Of a stretch of DNA of 19,344 nt, positions 1 to 5,867 are shown piece by piece; positions within the stretch are counted from its first letter, which is position 1; each line of letters begins with the position of its first letter. The stretch comes from Candidatus Hydrogenedens sp. Lineage in GTDB: Bacteria; Hydrogenedentota; Hydrogenedentia; Hydrogenedentales; Hydrogenedentaceae. The position numbers and the translations under genes are program-made. The stretch covers positions 1 through 19,344 of the forward strand of contig DAOSUS010000055.1 in NCBI GenBank assembly GCA_035378955.1, read 5' to 3'. The notes under the pieces were generated by a model. That model saw only the letters and a list, made by a program, of their open reading frames with translations. It was not told the origin of the DNA and did not search any database.

Positions 1-737
1 CCAGAAAACAGTGCGGAAATCCCCGGTGGGGGGGTATGATAAGACGCAGGGAGCCAGAAATATAAAGGGAATAAGCCGGCTTTTATTCCAAAGGCAACCA
101 ATAACAAAGAACTAACAATGAGTTTTGAGTATTGTTGCTCTATCATGGAAAGTTTTATCGAAAGGTCAGCCAAATTCATTGTCCCAACCATGCCGTATAA
201 AATGCCGGTAGATGCAAGAAATATTGCTGAAGACATAAGATTGAGAATGACATATTTTATGGAACCTTCTAATTGTCTTTGTTCACCTCCAAACGACATT
301 AATACAAAAGAAGACATAAGCATAACTTCAAACCAAACATATAAATTGAATAAATCACCTGTTGTAAAAGCACCCGATACCCCCATCATTAAGAAGAAGG
401 TTAAGGAAAGATAACCCAAACGGAATTCCTCTCTGGATGTCATTGAGCGAGTATATAGAAAAGAACAAAATACAAGTAACGAGGTAATTACAAGCATGAT
501 AGAACTGAAAAGGTCAATAACAATTGTTATCCCAAAGGGTGCTTGCCAATTTCCAATTTGCACAGAATAATAATTTCCATGATAAGTATTCCAGAGGAAT
601 ATCAAGGCAACAAGAAAATAGGCAATGTTTCCAAACCACACAAAAAACCACTGCAAACGGGGCATCTTGTTAGTAACAAGGCAAATACTTGCCGTAAGCA
701 GTGGTAGAATTATGGGTAGAATGACCAGTATTTTCAT
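1..737 (-). CDS. mrpD: Na+/H+ antiporter subunit MrpD, 3' end beyond window
   Basis: Proton-pumping membrane subunit of the Mrp (Mnh/Sha) cation/proton antiporter, homologous to the ND2/4/5 subunits of complex I. The open frame on the minus strand runs 245 codons from the ATG at 737 to the window edge without a stop, so roughly the N-terminal half is present. Visible family landmarks are the strongly hydrophobic N-terminus, the stretch LFNLYVWFEVMLMSSF with a membrane-buried Glu at about residue 137, the segment KYVILNLMSSAIFLASTGIL (about 161-180), and GIKAGLFPLYFWLPASYHT with a conserved Lys at about 219. These two residues match the essential Glu/Lys pair known for MrpD. The start codon overlaps the mrpC stop as ATGA (734-737), which indicates translational coupling. 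The identification is very secure; the C-terminal half and any mrpEFG genes lie outside. Confidence 0.95.
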   Translation of the reverse strand, partial: MKILVILPIILPLLTASICLVTNKMPRLQWFFVWFGNIAYFLVALIFLWNTYHGNYYSVQIGNWQAPFGITIVIDLFSSIMLVITSLLVFCSFLYTRSMTSREEFRLGYLSLTFFLMMGVSGAFTTGDLFNLYVWFEVMLMSSFVLMSFGGEQRQLEGSIKYVILNLMSSAIFLASTGILYGMVGTMNLADLSIKLSMIEQQYSKLIVSSLLLVAFGIKAGLFPLYFWLPASYHTPPPGISALFS

Positions 738-1081
738 TGCAAATCCGTTTTGATTAAATCATCTACATCATCTGTGTTTAATGTTTTATGTGTTCGGTGA
801 ACCAAAACTAACAAAAAGGCTGTAACGCCGAAACTAATCACAATAGCAGTTAATACAAATGCTTGAGGAAGGGGGTCGGTTATTTGTGATGGGAGGGAGG
901 TCGTCTCACTAAATATGGGTGGCAAATTTCTTGTAAGTCCACCTGCGGTAAATATTAATAGGTTGGCTCCGTGACTAACCAGACACATACCTAATATTAA
1001 TTTAAACATATTTCTCTGGAGCATGAGATACAGTCCTGCGGAGTATAAACCACCAACCAAAATAGCAAATAGCCATTCCAT
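734..1081 (-). CDS. mrpC: Na+/H+ antiporter subunit MrpC
   Basis: Small membrane subunit of the Mrp antiporter, NuoK-like, predicted to have three transmembrane helices. From the ATG at 1081 it is 115 residues, the usual MrpC size, and begins MEWLFAILVGGLYSAGLYLM as homologues do. The segment MCLVSHGANLLIF and the motif DPLPQAFVLTAIVI (conserved DPLPQALVLTAIVI in the family) are diagnostic. A longer reading from a TTG at 1114 would add 11 residues inside the end of mrpB; I reject it because it breaks the family N-terminus. The only ribosome-binding-like sequence, GAGG at 1097-1100, is about 15 bases from the ATG, so initiation probably depends on coupling to mrpB, whose stop is at 1092. The 3' end overlaps the mrpD start by four bases. 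Confidence 0.95.
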   Translation of the reverse strand: MEWLFAILVGGLYSAGLYLMLQRNMFKLILGMCLVSHGANLLIFTAGGLTRNLPPIFSETTSLPSQITDPLPQAFVLTAIVISFGVTAFLLVLVHRTHKTLNTDDVDDLIKTDLQ

Positions 1082-1091
1082 AATAGTAATC

Positions 1092-1493
1092 TTATACCTC
1101 TTTGATAAGTTCAAGAATAATTAATAAAGTAGTCCCTGAAACGACACAAAAAACACCTGTATCAAATAACATCGGTGTGCCTAAGGATAGTGAATTAAAA
1201 GTTATCCATATTCCTGTCATAAAGGGTTGTCCAAATAATATGGAGATAAGTCCACTCCCACATGCCAATAGCAAACCCAATGCAATAATATATACAGGGG
1301 ATATTCTCATCCAGTTTTGTGTTCGTTCTACACCGTATGCAAAAGCAAGCAATATAAACGAAGCAGAAGCCACCAATCCTCCTGAAAATCCACCTCCCGG
1401 TTGATTATGACCTGTTAATAAAAGATAAATAGCAAATAAAAATAGTAAGGGAGCAATATATTTTCCGGCGATTTTTAATATTAAACTATTCAT
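1092..1493 (-). CDS. mrpB: Na+/H+ antiporter subunit MrpB
   Basis: Membrane subunit of the Mrp antiporter, 133 residues and about four hydrophobic segments. The signature GHNQPGGGFSGGLVA near residues 28-42 is the hallmark of MrpB/MnhB. Later segments ISILFGQPFMTGIW and GTPMLFDTGVFCVVSG also fit the family, the latter being the conserved stretch before the last helix. It begins eight bases inside the end of mrpA (1486-1493) and has AGGAAAC directly before the ATG, so A and B are coupled. The protein is encoded separately and is not fused to MrpA, whose C-terminus carries only the usual MbhD/E-like extension. Confidence 0.95.
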   Translation of the reverse strand: MNSLILKIAGKYIAPLLFLFAIYLLLTGHNQPGGGFSGGLVASASFILLAFAYGVERTQNWMRISPVYIIALGLLLACGSGLISILFGQPFMTGIWITFNSLSLGTPMLFDTGVFCVVSGTTLLIILELIKEV

Positions 1494-3804
1494 GTTTCCT
1501 TAACCTCTGATAACGGAGTAATGCATAAGTGCCAATACCGGCTATTGCCAGAACAGTTATTTCACCCAGAGTATCAAAACCACGGAAATCTACAAGGATA
1601 ACATTTACAATATTGCCTCCGTGGGCTTCGAGAAGGCTTTTCGTTGTGAAATAAGACGATATAGAAGGATGGGTCTGTATACTGGAAGCAGAAAGAGTTA
1701 GAAAGCCCATTACGATACCGAAAAGAACACTGATAAAAACATTTTGATATTTGGTAAATTTTCTTCGTCGTAAATGTTGTTCCGGTAAATGATAGAAGAC
1801 AAAAACAAATAAGGATACGGTTAATGTTTCAATAATAAATTGTGTCATGGCTAAATCGGGTGCACTATAAATAAGAAAGACAACCGCCATCCCATAGCCT
1901 ACTATCCCAAGGCATATCACTGCTGTTAATTTCGTTTGAGCATAAATAACTCCAATAATTCCTGCAATAATAATTGAAAATAAAACAAAGTCATATAAGG
2001 TAGTTTTATGTTCGGGATGAAAGATATGAGATACAATATTATTCTGAATAATTTCCCATTCCGCAATCATAGCAACAAAAGTAACAATAAGGACTGTGAA
2101 GGCAAATGTTTGTAGGTAGGAACGGAGTTTTCCATTCTGGAAAAAGCGAGTAATGCGGTCTGATTGTAGTAGTAATTGATTAATTGTCTGCTGATATATT
2201 CTTGTAGCCAATACTGTTATAGCGTGTTCTTCTGCTTTATTTTTCTGCCATACCAGGTAAAGTCCAAGTGCAAAACCTCCAAACCATGCTACAATGCTTG
2301 GTAATAACATTAAATAAGGGTTATGCTCTTTAATATTTTCAGGTTGTCCACGGATTGTTATATTTGATAGAAGGTCATTTGAAAGGTTGTGAAAAATATC
2401 TTTTAAATAAGGTGAAAAAGAAATACTTATACTAAATATGGCGAAAAACAAAGGAATACTTGCAAGTAAATAGGACAAAATTCCGAAATGGATTTCTTCT
2501 TCTATTTCATCTTTTTTGTATAAGGGTGTTAATAAAAATCGCACTGCAAAACCTGTTATCAAGCAATTCCCGATAACTATCAGTAATAAAATTATCGCTA
2601 AATACAAGGAATTTAAATGAAAAAGGGAATGGATAAGTTCTTCCTTTGCATAAAAACCAAAGGTGTAAGGTAGGCCAACAAGAGAACATAAGGATAAAAA
2701 CGCAATAATAAAGAATAAAGGCTGTTTTTTCCATAACCCTCTTATTTTTGAGAGATACTTACGATGGGTTGAAAACTCTATAGTTCCTGCAAATAAGAAT
2801 AAGCCTGCTTTGTATATAGCGTGAGCAAATAGTATAAGCATAGCGCTATAAATAGTTTCAGGGGTACCGATACCTATTAAGCAGGTAAGTAATCCTAAAG
2901 TGCTTATTGTAGTATATGCCAATGCTTTTTTGATGGAGTCTTCTTTTACACTACAGAATGCCCCCCAAAAGAAGGTAAAACCTCCAGATATGATTAAAAC
3001 TATATGCCATAGAGGTATATTGGAAAATATAGGAGATAATCGAAATGCCAAAAATACTCCTGCCTTGACCATTGTAGCAGAGTGTAAATAAGCACTGGCA
3101 GGTGCTGGTGCTGTCATTGCGTCAGGTAACCAGAAATGGAATGGGTACTGAGCAGATTTCGTCATTATCCCTAAAATTATTAAGAAGACAGATATATTTA
3201 AAAAGAGAGATTGAGAAGAAAAATCAAACTTACCTTGAAGGTCTGAAACATTCACCGTTCCTGTGCTTATAAATAACATAATAAATCCTGCAAGAAGACA
3301 AAGCCCTCCCCCACCCGTAATAAGCAATGCCTCCCAGGCACTTTTTCTTGCTTCTTCCTGTTCATGGTAATGTCCTATGAGGAAAAAGGAAGCTAAACTG
3401 GTTAACTCCCAGAAAAGGAAAAGGAGAAACAAATTTGCAGAAAAGACAATACCTAACATAGAACCCATAAAGACGAAGAACCAGAAAAACCAACTGTTCA
3501 GAGATGTGTCTTTTTGCAAATAGATGATTGCAAAGAAATGAATTAGTATACCTATGGCTAAAATAAAAATTCCGAAAAGGAGTTGGAAATAAGAACTTTC
3601 AAAAGATAATTGGAGACCTAAGGACGGCAGCCAATTTAATTGATATGATAAGGCTTCCCTCTGGTGGAAGTATAAAATTGAAATAAAAAGTGCCAATAAA
3701 GGCGGAATGCTAATAATTACGCTTTGTAAAGGTTTTTTAATTGGAAAAAGTAAAAAAAGTAACAAAGCAGGACTGAATGCTAATAAAATAATCGCAAGTA
3801 TCAT
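1486..3804 (-). CDS. mrpA: Na+/H+ antiporter subunit MrpA
   Basis: Largest Mrp subunit, 772 residues, a homologue of the ND5/NuoL proton channel with an added C-terminal part; it probably exchanges cytoplasmic Na+ for external protons as part of the MrpABCD core. Landmarks are WELTSLASFFLIG with a buried Glu at about 133, TKSAQYPFHFWLPDAMTAP with Lys about 216 and His about 223, and ASAYLHSATMVKAG with Lys about 247. In the C-terminal part, YSAPDLAMTQFIIETLTVSL is the MbhD-like (DUF4040) segment and GFDTLGEITVLAIAGIGTYA the MbhE/MrpB-like end. It is the first gene of the minus-strand mrp run and its promoter should lie in 3805-3946. No Shine-Dalgarno sequence is obvious before the ATG (the upstream bases are AATAGAAA), although the N-terminal alignment supports this start. 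Confidence 0.95.
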   Translation of the reverse strand: MILAIILLAFSPALLLFLLFPIKKPLQSVIISIPPLLALFISILYFHQREALSYQLNWLPSLGLQLSFESSYFQLLFGIFILAIGILIHFFAIIYLQKDTSLNSWFFWFFVFMGSMLGIVFSANLFLLFLFWELTSLASFFLIGHYHEQEEARKSAWEALLITGGGGLCLLAGFIMLFISTGTVNVSDLQGKFDFSSQSLFLNISVFLIILGIMTKSAQYPFHFWLPDAMTAPAPASAYLHSATMVKAGVFLAFRLSPIFSNIPLWHIVLIISGGFTFFWGAFCSVKEDSIKKALAYTTISTLGLLTCLIGIGTPETIYSAMLILFAHAIYKAGLFLFAGTIEFSTHRKYLSKIRGLWKKQPLFFIIAFLSLCSLVGLPYTFGFYAKEELIHSLFHLNSLYLAIILLLIVIGNCLITGFAVRFLLTPLYKKDEIEEEIHFGILSYLLASIPLFFAIFSISISFSPYLKDIFHNLSNDLLSNITIRGQPENIKEHNPYLMLLPSIVAWFGGFALGLYLVWQKNKAEEHAITVLATRIYQQTINQLLLQSDRITRFFQNGKLRSYLQTFAFTVLIVTFVAMIAEWEIIQNNIVSHIFHPEHKTTLYDFVLFSIIIAGIIGVIYAQTKLTAVICLGIVGYGMAVVFLIYSAPDLAMTQFIIETLTVSLFVFVFYHLPEQHLRRRKFTKYQNVFISVLFGIVMGFLTLSASSIQTHPSISSYFTTKSLLEAHGGNIVNVILVDFRGFDTLGEITVLAIAGIGTYALLRYQRLRKHE

Positions 3805-3860
3805 TTTCTATTGTATTTTCAATCGCAAGTTGTATTATGCTCTTGTTATATTGATTTAGT

Positions 3861-3891
3861 TTGTAATATTATTTTATAAAGTTTGTATAAT
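3861..3891 (+). promoter_or_regulatory. Candidate sigma70-type promoter for the 47-residue peptide gene
   Basis: TTGTAA (3861-3866) and a perfect TATAAT (3886-3891) are 19 bases apart, pointing rightwards toward the small ORF at 3947. The spacing is at the long limit, and the whole divergent gap 3805-3946 is so AT-rich that chance TATAAT-like words are expected. The same gap must also hold the leftward mrpA promoter, which I could not assign. Confidence 0.3.
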
Positions 3892-3946
3892 AAATGATAA
3901 TATATTATCTGTTCAATATTTTTTAAACATTATAAGGAGGTCTTAA

Positions 3947-4090
3947 ATGAAACATACAAAATTAATGACACAAAAAGTTTCCAATTTAGAAACAGCGTCT
4001 GCCGCTACAATTATTTCCATTGTTGCAACAGTTCTTACCGCTATTGCAGGTTTATTGTCTGCACTTGCCCCAATTATTTCAAAGAGTTAG
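3947..4090 (+). CDS. Unrecognised 47-residue hydrophobic peptide
   Basis: A short frame of 47 residues that I do not recognise. Evidence that it is translated is the ideal ribosome binding site AAGGAGG (3934-3940) six bases before the ATG, the strongest in the window, together with an intact frame and a candidate promoter. The peptide has a polar basic head (MKHTKLMTQKVSNLE, about residues 1-15), then a continuous hydrophobic, Ala/Ile/Leu-rich segment (about 17-44) long enough for one membrane span, and ends in ISKS. There is no obvious signal-peptidase site or lipobox and no cysteine. It lies divergent from mrpA and convergent with the thiolase gene, so it stands as its own transcription unit. 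Possibilities include a small membrane regulator, a type I toxin-like peptide or a bacteriocin-like peptide; none can be chosen from sequence alone. Confidence 0.65.
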   Translation: MKHTKLMTQKVSNLETASAATIISIVATVLTAIAGLLSALAPIISKS

Positions 4091-4100
4091 TTTTAATAGC

Positions 4101-4152
4101 CAGACCTATCTGACAAATGCATAAGACAAATCAAAGATGTCAGATAGGTCTG
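4101..4152. terminator. Perfect 15-bp inverted repeat between convergent genes
   Basis: CAGACCTATCTGACA (4101-4115) is repeated in exact inverse as TGTCAGATAGGTCTG (4138-4152) around a 22-base loop. It sits in the 70-base gap between the end of the small peptide gene (4090) and the end of the thiolase gene (4161), where a bidirectional terminator is expected. There is no clean T-run on either side and the loop is long, so it could instead be an RNA-stabilising hairpin or a remnant of a mobile repeat. Confidence 0.6.
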
Positions 4153-4160
4153 CAAAAATA

Positions 4161-5345
4161 TTACACTAATTCAAACAATCCACTAATTCCCATTCCTCCG
4201 CCAATACACATGGTAGCGATACCTTTTCTTGATTTTCTCCGTTGCATTTCATAGATTAGGGTTGTTGTAATTCGTGCACCAGAGCAACCAATAGGATGTC
4301 CTAAGGCAATGGCACCTCCATTAACATTTACAATATCTGTCTGCATACCTAACTGTTGTATGCAAGGAATGGATTGAGCGGAAAAAGCTTCGTTAATTTC
4401 CCATAGGTCAATATCATTGATTGTCAATTTATTTTTATCCAATAGTTTCCGAGTAGCAAATATAGGTCCTAATCCCATATAGGCAGGGGCACAGCCCATT
4501 GATTGAATATCTATAATGCGAACAGGATTGAAAGCGGGGTTTATTTTAGACAGAATATCTTCAGAAACAAGTATAAGGGCGGCTGCTCCATCATTAATAC
4601 CCGAAGCGTTTCCCGCAGTAACCGTTCCATTGGGTTTAAAAGCAGGTTTAAGTTTACTTAACTTTTCTAATGTTGTATCTGGACGAGGATGTTCATCTTT
4701 ATCCAAGACAACTGTCCCTTTTTTAGTTTCCAAATTAATAGGCACAATTTCTTGCTGGAACAATCCTTTTTCAAATGCATGTGCGCATTTCATCTGACTT
4801 TCATACGCAAATTGGTCTTGTGCTTCTCTGGATACTCCAAATTTTTCGGCAATATTTTCAGCGGTTATTCCCATGTGGTATTGATTGAAGATATCCCAGA
4901 GCCCATCATAAATCATGCTGTCAATAGCAGTAGTATCGCCCATTCGTGAACCGCGTCTTAAAGTTTTTAAAAGGTATGGTGCCTGTGACATATTTTCCAT
5001 ACCACCTGCAATAACAATATTTGCACGCTCTGTGCGAATACTTTGCCAAGCCAATTCAATGGCTTTCATCCCGGAGCCACAGACCATGTTTACTGTATAT
5101 GCCGGCGTGGACTGAGATATTTCACTGTAAATAGAAACCTGACGAGAGGGGTTTTGTCCTAACCCTGCGGTTAATACTTCACCAAAAATGACTTCATCAA
5201 TTTGTTCAGTAGAAATTTCTGGATGTCGGCGAAGTAATTCTTTCACGACAATAGTTCCCAACTGAACTGCTGATACTTCTGCCAAGATACCATTTAAACT
5301 TCCAACAGGCGTTCTTAAAGCATCAATGATAAACACGTATTTCAT
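4161..5345 (-). CDS. Acetyl-CoA C-acetyltransferase (thiolase)
   Basis: Thiolase-superfamily enzyme, 394 residues, the standard length for biosynthetic or degradative acetyl-CoA acetyltransferases. It condenses two acetyl-CoA to acetoacetyl-CoA or runs in reverse. The catalytic set is intact: nucleophilic Cys about 89 in NMVCGSGMKA, His about 350 in GGAIALGHPIGCSGAR, and Cys about 380 in CIGGGMG, nearly the same numbering as Zoogloea thiolase. ENMSQAPYL and the NEAFSAQ motif also match. The ribosome binding site AAAGGA lies seven bases before the ATG. It is a single gene, divergent from the acyl-CoA-binding protein across 166 bases. No hydroxyacyl-CoA dehydrogenase or enoyl-CoA hydratase accompanies it, so direction and chain-length preference cannot be set; assigning it to AtoB-like versus FadA-like would be a guess. 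Confidence 0.93.
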   Translation of the reverse strand: MKYVFIIDALRTPVGSLNGILAEVSAVQLGTIVVKELLRRHPEISTEQIDEVIFGEVLTAGLGQNPSRQVSIYSEISQSTPAYTVNMVCGSGMKAIELAWQSIRTERANIVIAGGMENMSQAPYLLKTLRRGSRMGDTTAIDSMIYDGLWDIFNQYHMGITAENIAEKFGVSREAQDQFAYESQMKCAHAFEKGLFQQEIVPINLETKKGTVVLDKDEHPRPDTTLEKLSKLKPAFKPNGTVTAGNASGINDGAAALILVSEDILSKINPAFNPVRIIDIQSMGCAPAYMGLGPIFATRKLLDKNKLTINDIDLWEINEAFSAQSIPCIQQLGMQTDIVNVNGGAIALGHPIGCSGARITTTLIYEMQRRKSRKGIATMCIGGGMGISGLFELV

Positions 5346-5417
5346 TTGCTGTTCCTTTCTTTTATTTAATTGATATATTATATTATGAAAATAATGTTAA
5401 ATTATAACTGTTTTGAG

Positions 5418-5447
5418 TTGACAAGGGGTATAATTATTTTTTAATAT
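5418..5447 (+). promoter_or_regulatory. Candidate promoter for the acyl-CoA-binding protein gene
   Basis: A consensus -35 TTGACA (5418-5423) is followed after 18 bases by TAATAT (5442-5447), pointing to the gene that starts at 5512. A perfect TATAAT also overlaps the spacer (5429-5434) but lacks a good -35. The leader would be about 60 bases. The leftward thiolase promoter must be in the same gap but is not clear. Confidence 0.45.
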
Positions 5448-5511
5448 AAGAATATACTTAATGGTAAGTATAAATTAAAACCTAACTTTATAAAAAATGA
5501 AAGGGTTTAAC

Positions 5512-5784
5512 ATGTCAGAAGAATTAAAAGCAAAATTTGAACAGGCTTCTAAAGATGTAACTCAATTGTCAGAAGCACCTGATGCTCAAACCAAATTAAG
5601 ATTGTATGCTTTATATAAGCAGGCTTCCGAAGGGAATTGCAAAGGTTCCCGTCCTGGTATGATGGATTTTATAGGCAGGGCGAAATACGATGCATGGAAA
5701 GCATTGGAAGGGACATCGCAGGAACAAGCCATGCAGATGTATATTGACCTTGTAGAAGAATTAAAAGCAAAAGACAAGAAATAG
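5512..5784 (+). CDS. Acyl-CoA-binding protein (ACBP family)
   Basis: Small cytoplasmic protein of the four-helix ACBP family, which binds long-chain acyl-CoA esters and buffers or delivers them. At 90 residues it is the normal single-domain size. Ligand-binding landmarks are LRLYALYKQAS (Tyr about 32, Lys about 36), a glycine-containing turn, RAKYDAWKAL (Lys about 58, Trp about 62) and MYIDLVEEL (Tyr about 77). These match vertebrate ACBP Tyr28, Lys32, Lys54 and Tyr73 with a constant offset of four. I use the ATG at 5512, not 5497, because AAAGGG lies at a proper distance before it and homologues begin at this point. The protein is much commoner in eukaryotes than bacteria. Its divergence from a thiolase gene suggests a shared role in acyl-CoA metabolism, though that link is inference. 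Confidence 0.93.
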   Translation: MSEELKAKFEQASKDVTQLSEAPDAQTKLRLYALYKQASEGNCKGSRPGMMDFIGRAKYDAWKALEGTSQEQAMQMYIDLVEELKAKDKK

Positions 5785-5801
5785 TATCGGGTTTGTAAAA
5801 T

Positions 5802-5834
5802 GCAAACCGCTTCTGGTGTTCAGAAGCGGTTTGC
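5802..5834. terminator. Strong hairpin terminator between ACBP and ppdK genes
   Basis: GCAAACCGCTTCTG (5802-5815) pairs perfectly with CAGAAGCGGTTTGC (5821-5834) around the five-base loop GTGTT. The flanks are AT-rich (TATTTAT on the right; ATTTTAC when read leftwards). It lies 17 bases after the ACBP stop and 33 bases beyond the ppdK stop, so it probably ends transcription in both directions. Confidence 0.85.
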
Positions 5835-5867
5835 TATTTATGATATTAACAAGTTAACTGTATAAAT

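Noticed and set aside
118..414. 98-codon plus-strand frame
   Set aside because: It lies antisense to mrpD, whose protein is clearly recognisable on the other strand, and resembles no protein.
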